Shown: in pieces, positions 28,501 to 36,511 of the stretch
Layout: every line of letters begins with the position of its first letter
Position numbering within the stretch: the first letter of the stretch is position 1
From: Candidatus Salinicoccus stercoripullorum
Lineage (GTDB): Bacteria; Bacillota; Bacilli; Staphylococcales; Salinicoccaceae
DNA: 64,000 bases
Direction: 5' to 3'
NCBI GenBank assembly: GCA_019113295.1
Contig: DXHR01000035.1
Location: 88,396 to 152,395 of the forward strand
The notes under the pieces: generated by a model
Told to the model about the DNA's origin: nothing
What the model saw: only the letters and a program-made list of their open reading frames with translations
The model's database searches: none
Translations under genes and position numbers: made by a program

Positions 28501-28908
28501 ATGCAGCACATAACACTGATGGAAGCATATGCCATTGAAACTCTGAGGAGCAGCGGCTATTCCAATGAAACCATTCTGGAAAAAGTGAGAAATGATGAAA
28601 TGACGGATTTCAAGTCTGCGGACAGCAGCATGGATTACAGCGGACTCCGGATGCTTGAATCAGGAAATTTCCTGGGAAATATACTGGAGGAAGGATACCA
28701 GGTGAAATTCCTGACGATCAACGGGCTGACGAATCTCATCCGGATGAAATACGGAAAAAAGCAGGATGATGATTACAGGCTCGAGGATTTTACAGTATCG
28801 GAACTACAGCTCGGTGATACAGATGTGGAAGTTCTGGGTAACCTGCTTTCCTCAAACTGGGAGATGAAGTGGACGGATAAGGGCGTCACTATTTTCCCGG
28901 CCGGGTAA
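28501..28908 (+). CDS. Hypothetical protein
   Basis: I do not recognise this 135-residue soluble protein. It is acidic, begins with a helical segment (HITLMEAYAIETLRSSGYSNE) that could be a short helix-turn-helix-like region, and has a C-terminal half with alternating hydrophobics. The ATG at 28501 has GGGAGG upstream. It is divergent from the threonine-dehydratase-like gene across about 150 bp. No function can be offered. Confidence 0.65.
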   Translation: MQHITLMEAYAIETLRSSGYSNETILEKVRNDEMTDFKSADSSMDYSGLRMLESGNFLGNILEEGYQVKFLTINGLTNLIRMKYGKKQDDDYRLEDFTVSELQLGDTDVEVLGNLLSSNWEMKWTDKGVTIFPAG

Positions 28909-29004
28909 AATGTCAGGAGCCGAATGATTGCGGAACCAGCAAGTTTCGCTCTATGATAGCTGTATCAGCATAATATAAAACAAGACTTACAGGGGGTATA
29001 TTCA

Positions 29005-29997
29005 ATGAAAGCAGTGCTTCATGAAGGTGTATCAGGAATGGAAGGTTTGAAATACGGTGAAGTGGAGAAAATGGAACCGAAGGCTGGGGAAGTGAGGATC
29101 AGGCTGAAGTCAGCTGGACTGAACCACCGAGACCTCTTCGTGCCGGACCGGCATAAAGCGGAAGATCCGGCACTGATTCTCGGTTCTGACGGTGCCGGCA
29201 TAGTGGATGGTGTCGGTGATGGTGTGGATAATGTAAAAGCAGGGGATGAAGTCATCATCAATCCGTCACTCGGGTGGCGGAAGAACAGCGACGCGCCGCC
29301 GGAAGGTTTTGAAATAGTGGGCATGCCTTTTGATGGAACGTTCGCTGAATGCATCACCCTCCCTTCTGAAAACGCAGTACGAAAGCCCGGATACCTTTCA
29401 TGGGAGGAAGCCGGCGTACTGGCATTGTCAGCCATGACTGCATACCGCGCACTATTTACACGGGCAAAAGTCAGAGAAGGTATGACGGTCCTCATTCCCG
29501 GAGCAACAGGCGGAGCCGGAACGTTCCTGCTCCAGTTTGCGAAAGCGGCCGGTGCGAAAGTGTATGTGACGTCGAGATCTGAAGAAAAACGCAGCCAGGC
29601 GCTGGAGCTCGGTGCAGACAAGGCGATAGACAGTGAAGCGGACTGGAACGATGAGCTTGCCGGTGAAAAGGTTGACGTTGTGATTGAAAGTGTCGGTGCG
29701 GCAACCTTCAACAAATCGGTCGGCCAGCTGCGCCGCGGCGGGACATTGACAGCGTTCGGAGCATCGGCCGGTGACACTGTGGAATTCGATCTGAGAAAAT
29801 TCTTCTATGGGCAATACAATCTTCTCGGCTCCACCATGGCGAGTGCAGAGGAGCTGCATGAAATGCTTGAATTCATCGAAAAGCATGAAATCAGGCCTGT
29901 CATGGACAGGTCCTATCCGCTTTCCGATTTCAAAGAGGCATTCGACCGCCTGGAGAACTCGGGGATGATGGGCAAGATCGTATTCAATATTGAATGA
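29005..29997 (+). CDS. Zinc-type alcohol dehydrogenase / quinone oxidoreductase family protein
   Basis: A 330-residue MDR-superfamily oxidoreductase using NAD(P)H. The N-terminal GroES-like domain has GLNHRDLFV and GSDGAGIV; the Rossmann domain has GATGGAGTFLLQFAK near residue 165. The catalytic-zinc Cys/His set of true alcohol dehydrogenases is missing, so it is closer to quinone oxidoreductases such as YogA/QorA. Strong AGGGGG ribosome site before ATG 29005. Transcribed alone. Substrate unknown. Confidence 0.85.
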   Translation: MKAVLHEGVSGMEGLKYGEVEKMEPKAGEVRIRLKSAGLNHRDLFVPDRHKAEDPALILGSDGAGIVDGVGDGVDNVKAGDEVIINPSLGWRKNSDAPPEGFEIVGMPFDGTFAECITLPSENAVRKPGYLSWEEAGVLALSAMTAYRALFTRAKVREGMTVLIPGATGGAGTFLLQFAKAAGAKVYVTSRSEEKRSQALELGADKAIDSEADWNDELAGEKVDVVIESVGAATFNKSVGQLRRGGTLTAFGASAGDTVEFDLRKFFYGQYNLLGSTMASAEELHEMLEFIEKHEIRPVMDRSYPLSDFKEAFDRLENSGMMGKIVFNIE

Positions 29998-30095
29998 TTC
30001 GATTTTCGGTATAAAGATGATTTTGTAATTAAATTGATCTCCAGCGGGTAGAGATTATTGTATAATTTCACGATTTCACGCGGGGAGTGAAAAAC

Positions 30096-30422
30096 ATGCC
30101 GAAGATGAAAAAGGATAAGAACTACTTCGAATTTGATATAGGCAGTTTCGGAGTTTTCTTCAACAAAAAATATCATCTGGTGTCAACCGTCAACGATCTG
30201 ATGCTCGGTATCTGGTTTGTAGTAGGGAGTGTATTTTTCCTCTTTCACTCGACCATGATGGCCGGCACTATCCTCTTCATCCTGGGCAGTCTCCAGTTGC
30301 TTGCCCGGCCGATTTTGAAACTGCTGCACGGATTCTTCATAAGGAAAGAGACAGAGCAGGAAATGAAAGAGGATACACCTTCGGAAATCATAGAAGAACT
30401 GACAGATCAAGATGAGCGATGA
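30096..30422 (+). CDS. YrhK-domain membrane protein
   Basis: A 108-residue protein with two membrane helices (about 37-55 and 60-78) of the YrhK domain type (FFNKKYHLVSTVNDLMLG leading into the first helix). The C-terminal 30 residues are acidic and cytoplasmic. The ATG at 30096 follows GGGGAG. Function unknown in the family. An inverted repeat follows the stop. Confidence 0.7.
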   Translation: MPKMKKDKNYFEFDIGSFGVFFNKKYHLVSTVNDLMLGIWFVVGSVFFLFHSTMMAGTILFILGSLQLLARPILKLLHGFFIRKETEQEMKEDTPSEIIEELTDQDER

Positions 30423-30430
30423 AGTATACA

Positions 30431-30464
30431 AAGCCCGATGCGGAGTGAATGACGCATCGGGCTT
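30431..30464 (+). terminator. Hairpin, probable weak terminator
   Basis: A perfect 12-bp stem (30431-30442 with 30453-30464) and 10-nt loop, but with only a short T tail. Confidence 0.6.
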
Positions 30465-30554
30465 CACTATCGGAAAATGTCAAAAGTAGAGGGATTTGTC
30501 CTCTGCACTTGTGATAGAATCCATGTATGACATATACAGAGCCGGGGGATTCTG

Positions 30555-31262
30555 ATGAATTATTTTTGGGATGAAGCCGTTCCTTATATACAGGTAGGCG
30601 GAGCGGGACACATTACATATATAATATTCCTAGTCATTGTTTTCATCATCGTTTTCAGAAAGAGGAGGGATTTCAGGGGTGGGGAAGCCGGTATATATCT
30701 GGTTTTTGCCGTCCTCGGTCTGATCCATCAGCTGATGATCACCAGCTGGTATATTTTCGAAACCGGCTACGATCTGAGGGATGCCATGCCGCTTCACATC
30801 TGCAGGGTGGTCGTTTGGTTCATCATCATCCAGGGGGTCGTCAGAAAGTGCTGGATGCATGATTTGATATTCTATTTCGGTCTCTATGCATACGGCTCCT
30901 TTGCATTGCCTATTGCCATCCATCCCCCTCACCACTTCGTGGGATGGACATTTGTGCTGCTGCATACCGTCATCATCATCTATCCTTTCGTCATCCACTG
31001 GATGACGGGATGGGAGCCGGCATTCAAGGGGGCGATACGCAGCTTTGGGGTGTTCCTCGTGTACTTCGCAGTGATACTGGCTGTGAATGCACTCGTCGAC
31101 GGAAACTATTTCTACATGGATGACAGGCCTTTCCTGCACAACATGCCTGAAATTCCGTATACCGTCCTGAATATCGCCGGTACGTTCGGGATTTTCATGG
31201 TCGGGCTCATGCTTTCCAAAATACTGATGAAATTTGAAAAACAGAGTTACCCGATAGAATAA
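30555..31262 (+). CDS. TIGR02206/YwaF-family membrane protein
   Basis: A 235-residue protein with six or seven helices. The MPLHICRV segment (about residue 80) and HPPHHFVGW in a later loop match the YwaF/TIGR02206 family, related to eukaryotic TMEM164. The histidines may be catalytic (an acyl-transfer role has been shown for TMEM164), but the bacterial function is not known to me. ATG at 30555 follows GGGGG. Next gene begins 57 nt downstream and could be co-expressed. Confidence 0.75.
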   Translation: MNYFWDEAVPYIQVGGAGHITYIIFLVIVFIIVFRKRRDFRGGEAGIYLVFAVLGLIHQLMITSWYIFETGYDLRDAMPLHICRVVVWFIIIQGVVRKCWMHDLIFYFGLYAYGSFALPIAIHPPHHFVGWTFVLLHTVIIIYPFVIHWMTGWEPAFKGAIRSFGVFLVYFAVILAVNALVDGNYFYMDDRPFLHNMPEIPYTVLNIAGTFGIFMVGLMLSKILMKFEKQSYPIE

Positions 31263-31319
31263 AGGCGGGTTCAGTGGTTTTTATTCCTGTGTGGCATAAT
31301 TTCGAAAGGAGGTAACTGC

Positions 31320-32042
31320 ATGATAATTACGATTGCTTTCATACTGTTCGGAGGACAGCTTATCAAGTCGTTCTATACGCATTACATATCAGAAAAACGG
31401 AAGTATTTCAGCTTTGACGACCGGCGGTTTACGGAAGATGATTACATGAAGGTCCAGGATTTGAATATCGGCGGGCTGGAGCGTGTTTTCCTCTATATAA
31501 TGTTCGCCATTTATGCAGGGGCTCTGCTGGTGCATCTTTTCCTAAGCCCGATACTGAGTATATGGCTTCTCGGTGCATTTTTCTCCTGCATCCTGCTGCT
31601 GAGCGTAATTGTCGATCTGAAGCTGTATACTATCGCCTATGACAAGACACATATCATCATGGCTGTCATCTGGCTGGTGATGATCATCGGCATATTCGGT
31701 TTTCTGACGATGGCAAGTATCAACGACAGCGACATGTCTTTTGAAACGGATGAATTCACTCTGGCATCACTCGATTACGGCATCCCATACGATGATATTG
31801 AAAGTGTGGAAATGACAGACACCGCACCGCAAATCCCATCCAACCATCTTGTACTGGGCGTGGGCGGACATCTCCACGGCACTTTCATCGAAAGTGCAGC
31901 GAATGTGTACAGGCTGGATATCGAAGATAAAGGTCAGCCGATGATCCATTTAAAGACAGTGAATATGGATATTTATATAAATGACAGTGACGCCGGGACG
32001 ACCAAAACGTGGTTTGAAGAACTGTCTTCAAGGACGGAATGA
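31320..32042 (+). CDS. Membrane protein with a C-terminal PH-like domain, function unknown
   Basis: A 240-residue protein with four hydrophobic segments in the first 145 residues (about 1-15, 58-80, 83-102, 115-140), then a beta-rich domain beginning LASLDYGIPYDDIESVEM, which resembles bacterial PH (bPH) domains. The start ATG 31320 has GGAGG. I do not recognise a specific family. Its 57-nt gap from the preceding membrane protein gene suggests joint transcription. Confidence 0.65.
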   Translation: MIITIAFILFGGQLIKSFYTHYISEKRKYFSFDDRRFTEDDYMKVQDLNIGGLERVFLYIMFAIYAGALLVHLFLSPILSIWLLGAFFSCILLLSVIVDLKLYTIAYDKTHIIMAVIWLVMIIGIFGFLTMASINDSDMSFETDEFTLASLDYGIPYDDIESVEMTDTAPQIPSNHLVLGVGGHLHGTFIESAANVYRLDIEDKGQPMIHLKTVNMDIYINDSDAGTTKTWFEELSSRTE

Positions 32043-32121
32043 TGGTCAGTGTTGACATGAAAGGCGTTTCATAGGGTAGACTTGCTGTAATCTTTAAAAA
32101 TATGACTAGAGGTGCAGAGGA

Positions 32122-32904
32122 ATGAAGGAACAGAGTATTATTTTCTTTGATATTGACGGTACGCTGCTGGATACGGATAAAAATCTGCCGGAATCCGCCA
32201 AAAGGGCGGTGGCCCGGCTGAAAGAGGACGGCCATATCGTGGCGATTGCCACAGGACGTGCGCCTTTCATGTACGAGGAGCTGCGCAAAGAGCTCGGCAT
32301 CGATACGTTTGTCAGCTGTAACGGCCAGTACGTTGTACTGGAGGGGGAAGTGATCTACCGGAATCCGCTCCACAGAGAGGATCTTGCTGCCCTGACGGAA
32401 GAGGCACTCGGCAATGATCACCCGGTCGTCTATCTCAGTGAAGAAGATATGATGTCGAACGTTCCGGAACATGAATACATCAATGAGGGCATCGCCTCGC
32501 TGAAACTAGGCATTATGCCGGGACATGATCCGGAGTATCTTCACGGGCGCGACCTGTATCAGACGCTGCTGTTCGTTCCCGAAGGGGAAGAGGAGCAGTA
32601 TATTGATAAATATGATAACTTCGATTTCATCAGATGGCACCCGGTTTCAATGGATGTCATTCCCAAAGGGGCCTCCAAGGCAGAAGGCATTGCCAAAGTG
32701 ATCGATGAACTGGGCTTCCCTGCGGAAAGGCAGTATGCTTTCGGCGACGGCCCGAATGATCTTGAGATGCTGAGTACGGTCCACCACAGCTTTGCCATGG
32801 GCAATGCCAAGGACGAAGTGAAATCAAAAGCGAGGCATATTACGAAGCATGTGAATGACAATGGCGTCGAACACGGCCTGAGGATGGCCGGGCTGATCCA
32901 ATAG
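32122..32904 (+). CDS. Cof-type HAD-IIB phosphatase
   Basis: A 260-residue HAD hydrolase. Motif I DIDGTLLD is at residues 10-17, motif II AIATGRAP near 45, motif III Lys in PKGASKAEG near 190, and motif IV GDGPNDLEML near 214. The large C2b cap in between marks the Cof/YkrA type that dephosphorylates sugar phosphates, FMN or other small phosphorylated metabolites. ATG 32122 lies behind AGAGG. Exact substrate unknown. Confidence 0.88.
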   Translation: MKEQSIIFFDIDGTLLDTDKNLPESAKRAVARLKEDGHIVAIATGRAPFMYEELRKELGIDTFVSCNGQYVVLEGEVIYRNPLHREDLAALTEEALGNDHPVVYLSEEDMMSNVPEHEYINEGIASLKLGIMPGHDPEYLHGRDLYQTLLFVPEGEEEQYIDKYDNFDFIRWHPVSMDVIPKGASKAEGIAKVIDELGFPAERQYAFGDGPNDLEMLSTVHHSFAMGNAKDEVKSKARHITKHVNDNGVEHGLRMAGLIQ

Positions 32905-32919
32905 AAAAATATCTGCTGA

Positions 32920-32949
32920 GAACTGTGGAATTGCCACAGTTCTTTTTTA
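32920..32949 (+). terminator. Rho-independent terminator
   Basis: A 9-bp stem (32920-32928 with 32934-32942) with a 5-nt loop and T tract. Confidence 0.88.
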
Positions 32950-32957
32950 TTGGGGCA

Positions 32958-33002
32958 ATATTGACGCAGGTCAATTTTTTGCTTAGGGATTCACAATATA
33001 AT
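32958..33002 (+). promoter_or_regulatory. FNR/Flp-like operator and promoter of the metal operon
   Basis: The dyad TTGAC-N4-GTCAA (32961-32974, extended by one more A/T pair) is an FNR-box-like site. A TATAAT -10 lies at 32997-33002 with no -35 at 17 bp. With transcription starting about 7 nt after the -10, the dyad centre falls near -41.5, the classical class II activation position for Crp/Fnr proteins. The operon itself encodes a Crp/Fnr regulator. Confidence 0.6.
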
Positions 33003-33056
33003 AATAAGTGAAGAAAGGGATAAGCATCCCAAAAATCATAGGAAGAGGTAATCAAT

Positions 33057-33275
33057 ATGAAAACGGATCTCCAGACAGAAATGTTCACATGCCCGAGCTG
33101 TATCAAGAAGATTGAGGGCAACCTGAAAAAGCAGGAAGGCATCGAAGCGGCAAAAGTGCTGTTCAATTCCAGCAAAGTGAAAGTGGAGCATGATGAAGGA
33201 AAGATTACACCCAATGAAATCAAAGGCGTTGTGGAAAAACTGGGCTATCCGGTACTGGACGTGAAATCCAGGTAA
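33057..33275 (+). CDS. Heavy-metal-associated (HMA) domain metallochaperone
   Basis: A 72-residue single HMA domain, the ferredoxin-like fold that carries a soft metal ion between two cysteines. The binding motif is TCPSC (residues 10-14). It starts at ATG 33057 behind GAGG and ends 30 nt before the P1B ATPase gene, whose own N-terminus lacks an HMA domain. It probably delivers metal to that pump or acts as its detached metal-binding domain. Copper, zinc and cadmium are all possible. Confidence 0.85.
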   Translation: MKTDLQTEMFTCPSCIKKIEGNLKKQEGIEAAKVLFNSSKVKVEHDEGKITPNEIKGVVEKLGYPVLDVKSR

Positions 33276-33304
33276 TCAAATGGAATAAGAAGAGGTGAAG
33301 GAAG

Positions 33305-35230
33305 ATGAACAAGTGGTTGAACCGGCATTTGAACACACTGATGTATATATCGGGAATACTGATTGTCACTGGTCTCATTTTCAGGTTTTCCGGATATGCT
33401 GAAGTCATGAACGTCACATTCATACTTGCGACACTCGCTGCGATCGGCCCGATTGTACAGAAGGCGTGGATGGCACTTTCCATGAAGAGCTTCAGCATAG
33501 AGCTGTTGATTGTGATTGCAGTGATTGGTGCATTATTCATCCAGGAATATACAGAAGCGGCAATCGTTACATTCCTCTTTCTGTTCGGTGCCTATCTTGA
33601 AAAACAGACACTCAAAAAGACACGGAGTTCCATCCAGTCACTGGTGGATATGGCACCATCGGTTGCCTCGGTCGTGAGGGACGGGGAGGAACTTGAAGTC
33701 GACATCGATGACGTTGAGGAAGGCGACCGTGTCATTGTCAGGCCGGGCGGCAAGATTCCGGTTGACGGCATCATCGTCAAAGGACAGGCAAACATAAATG
33801 AAGCGGCAATCACCGGTGAATCCAATCTCAAGTTCAAAGGAGATGAAGCGGAGGTCTTCAGCGGCAGTGTGCTGGACAGTGGATATATTGAGCTTGAAGC
33901 GACAAAAGTCGGCGAGGATACGACGTTTGCGAAGATCATCGAACTTGTGGAGGATGCACAGGAGACGAAGAGCGGCACTGAAAAATTCCTGAATAAATTT
34001 GCAAATTACTATACGCCTTCCATCGTAGTGCTTGCAATCATTGTATATCTGCTGACGCGCAACCTGCACCTGGCGATCACATTCCTTGTCATCGCATGTC
34101 CCGGCGCCCTGGTAATCGGTGCACCGGTCGCATACGTGGCGGGTATCGGCAACGGTGCACAAAAAGGTGTACTGATCAAGGGCGGGGAAACAATAGATAA
34201 CTTTGCAAAAATAGATACTGTGATTTTTGACAAGACAGGGACGCTGACCGAAGGCAGACCGTCTGTCACAAATATCCAGATCTTCGATAGTACCGATGAA
34301 GATGAATTCATGAAGAATGTCGCGGAAATCGAGATGGTGAGTGAGCATCACCTTGGTCAGACCATTGTCACAGAAGCCGGAAACCGTAAACTGAATCCGG
34401 CAAAAGAGAATGTCCATGACGCGAAGACGATAAAGGGCAAAGGTGTCAGCGGTGCACTTGGAAGCGATCGCTACATCATCGGCAATAAAAAACTGATGGA
34501 TGACAATGATATCGAGATATCACGGGATGTCAGTGTGCGTTATATAAGAGAGCAGAAAGAAGGAAACACGGCAATATTTATTGCGAAGAATGGTAAAATC
34601 AACGGTATCGTGTCCATCATGGATAAGATCAGGAACGATGCTGCTGCAACCATCCAGGCTTTCCGCGATAAAGGCGTGAAAAATCTTATCATGCTGACAG
34701 GCGACAACAAATATGCAGCTGAAAAGGTAAGCGATATACTCGGATTGGACGGTTTTCGTGCTGAACTCATGCCCGATGACAAGATGAAGTACATCGAGAA
34801 AGAGAAAGCGGCCGGCCGGAGAGTGATGATGGTCGGTGACGGCATCAATGATGCACCGGCGCTGGCTTTTGCCGATGTGGGCATCGCGATGGGGCACGGC
34901 GGCACGGATATCGCAATGGAAACCGCTGATGTCGTACTCATGGGGTCCAGGATGGAGCAGCTTGCCCACGGCTTCAACATTTCCAAAGCGACATACCGGA
35001 TAATGCTCCAGAACACTGCCATCGCGCTTCTCGCAGTAGCGTTGCTGCTTGCGGGAGTATTATATGGATATATCCACCTCGCATCTGGTATGCTGATTCA
35101 TGAAGTGAGTGTTCTGCTTGTCATAGTGAATGCCATGCGGCTGATCAGACTGAAGGACAGGCGGGCCGAAACGGCGGAGCTCCGGGAAAGGGCGGGGCGG
35201 CCTGCCGGGGATACGGAGGCAGTGAAATGA
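33305..35230 (+). CDS. P1B-type heavy-metal ATPase with a CPG membrane motif
   Basis: A 641-residue metal pump without an N-terminal metal-binding domain. Core motifs are TGES near 172, the phosphorylated Asp 309 in DKTGT, a HHLGQ segment where many P1B pumps have SEHPLA, TGDN near 460 and GDGIND near 516. The membrane ion site reads CPG (265-267) instead of CPC, SPC or CPH, so metal specificity is not predictable. The C-terminal tail is charged and rich in Arg/Glu. It overlaps the Crp/Fnr gene by 4 nt and follows the HMA chaperone gene. Likely a Zn/Cd/Co/Fe-type pump related to ZosA/CadA; direction is assumed to be export. Confidence 0.85.
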   Translation: MNKWLNRHLNTLMYISGILIVTGLIFRFSGYAEVMNVTFILATLAAIGPIVQKAWMALSMKSFSIELLIVIAVIGALFIQEYTEAAIVTFLFLFGAYLEKQTLKKTRSSIQSLVDMAPSVASVVRDGEELEVDIDDVEEGDRVIVRPGGKIPVDGIIVKGQANINEAAITGESNLKFKGDEAEVFSGSVLDSGYIELEATKVGEDTTFAKIIELVEDAQETKSGTEKFLNKFANYYTPSIVVLAIIVYLLTRNLHLAITFLVIACPGALVIGAPVAYVAGIGNGAQKGVLIKGGETIDNFAKIDTVIFDKTGTLTEGRPSVTNIQIFDSTDEDEFMKNVAEIEMVSEHHLGQTIVTEAGNRKLNPAKENVHDAKTIKGKGVSGALGSDRYIIGNKKLMDDNDIEISRDVSVRYIREQKEGNTAIFIAKNGKINGIVSIMDKIRNDAAATIQAFRDKGVKNLIMLTGDNKYAAEKVSDILGLDGFRAELMPDDKMKYIEKEKAAGRRVMMVGDGINDAPALAFADVGIAMGHGGTDIAMETADVVLMGSRMEQLAHGFNISKATYRIMLQNTAIALLAVALLLAGVLYGYIHLASGMLIHEVSVLLVIVNAMRLIRLKDRRAETAELRERAGRPAGDTEAVK

Positions 35231-35889
35231 ATGGACATTCAGGACAAAAACTTTGTGTGAGGAGCGTTCCGATTTTCAATCATCTGACTGATGAGGAAAT
35301 GAATGAAGTGTTCAGCAAGGTCAATTCCACAAACTACAGTAAGAATGAGCACCTCTATATGGCCGGGGATCCCGAACAATCGCTGTATGTGCTCCACCGG
35401 GGGAAGATCAGGATCTACAGGCTGACTGACGACGGAAAGGAACAGCTGATCAGAGTGCTGCAGCCCGGGGAGTTCACCGGAGAGCTTTCCCTCTTCGGGA
35501 CGGACAAGTCCCATGAATCATACGCGGAAATAATGGAAAAATCGCAGGTCTGTGAAATCACCAAAGGCGATATATACGGATTGATGGAGGAATACCCTAA
35601 TATCGGCATAAAGATAATCGAGAAGTTTTCAGAACGCCTTGAAGCGGCGGAGCAGCAGACTACGAACATCTCGCTGCTCAGCAGCAAAGAACGCCTGCTG
35701 GAATATATCAGGAGCCATGTGGATGCGGACGACTATGTGAATCTTGATATGACAAAGCGAGACTTATCATCATACCTCAGCATGCAGCCCGAGACGCTTA
35801 CTCGCCTGTTTAAAAAACTTGAAGCAGCCGGCGATATTGAAAAATTGGATAATAAAACATACAAGGTGCTCAACTATTCAATACTCTGA
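35227..35889 (+). CDS. Crp/Fnr-family regulator, Flp-like
   Basis: A 220-residue transcription factor: cyclic-nucleotide-like beta-roll (about 15-125), long dimer helix, and winged helix (about 150-215). The recognition helix has PETLTRLFKK, with the E..TR spacing that resembles FNR (E..SR), which reads TTGA half-sites. Only two cysteines are visible in the sensor domain, Cys 10 and Cys 109, close to the spacing of the redox-active pair in Lactobacillus Flp; no FNR iron-sulfur cluster is present. It is translationally coupled to the metal ATPase (ATGA overlap). Likely control of its own operon through the dyad at 32961-32974 is inferred. Confidence 0.82.
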   Translation: MNGHSGQKLCVRSVPIFNHLTDEEMNEVFSKVNSTNYSKNEHLYMAGDPEQSLYVLHRGKIRIYRLTDDGKEQLIRVLQPGEFTGELSLFGTDKSHESYAEIMEKSQVCEITKGDIYGLMEEYPNIGIKIIEKFSERLEAAEQQTTNISLLSSKERLLEYIRSHVDADDYVNLDMTKRDLSSYLSMQPETLTRLFKKLEAAGDIEKLDNKTYKVLNYSIL

Positions 35890-35979
35890 AGTAGAGGCGA
35901 TTCCGGCAGTGCGGTTTATTCGGGGCGGCACAGGGTAGATTCATAGAGATACCGATTATATTGGGAAAGGTGATAATGA

Positions 35980-36459
35980 ATGGCTAAAACTAAAGACGGC
36001 AAGAAGACGGACAAGAAAAATGAAGTCAAAAAGTCACTGAACAAGCAGGTGGCGAACTTTACAGTGCTGTGGACGAAACTCCACAATTACCACTGGTATG
36101 TAAAAGGACCCAATTTCTTTTCCCTGCATGAGAAATTCGAAGAGCTCTACACTACAGCAGGCACTTATGTCGATGAACTGGCAGAAAGACTGCTCGCCAT
36201 CGGTGGTGAACCGATCGGCAGACAATCCGATGCCATCGAGGAGGCCAGTGTAAAAGAAGCGGACTATGATACAGATGCCAACGATATGGTAAAGCAGCTG
36301 GTCAAGGATTACACCACTGTGATCAAAGAGCTTGATAAAGGTAAAAAAGCGGCGGAGGATGCTGGTGATGACCGCACGGCAGATATTTTCATCGGCATGA
36401 TTACAGAAGTTGAGAAGAACAACTGGATGTTGAAATCGTTCCTCGGCAAGGATGTATAG
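35980..36459 (+). CDS. dps: Dps-family ferritin-like protein
   Basis: A 159-residue dodecamer-forming miniferritin that oxidises and stores iron and protects DNA from peroxide. Ferroxidase-site residues are seen in LHNYHWYVKGP (about 36-46) and FEELYTTAGTYVDELAER (about 52-70). The first 20 residues are Lys-rich, an extension that in some Dps proteins binds DNA. ATG 35980 lies behind AAAGG. It follows the Flp gene by 90 nt and may share its transcript. No PerR box was spotted upstream. Confidence 0.92.
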   Translation: MAKTKDGKKTDKKNEVKKSLNKQVANFTVLWTKLHNYHWYVKGPNFFSLHEKFEELYTTAGTYVDELAERLLAIGGEPIGRQSDAIEEASVKEADYDTDANDMVKQLVKDYTTVIKELDKGKKAAEDAGDDRTADIFIGMITEVEKNNWMLKSFLGKDV

Positions 36460-36465
36460 ATGAAG

Positions 36466-36499
36466 AAAAGAGTGGCTGGAACACCAGCCACTCTTTTTA
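36466..36499. terminator. Bidirectional terminator
   Basis: A 14-bp stem with a 4-nt loop and A/T flanks between dps and the convergent BCCT gene. Confidence 0.92.
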
Positions 36500-36511
36500 T
36501 TATGTGTATTT

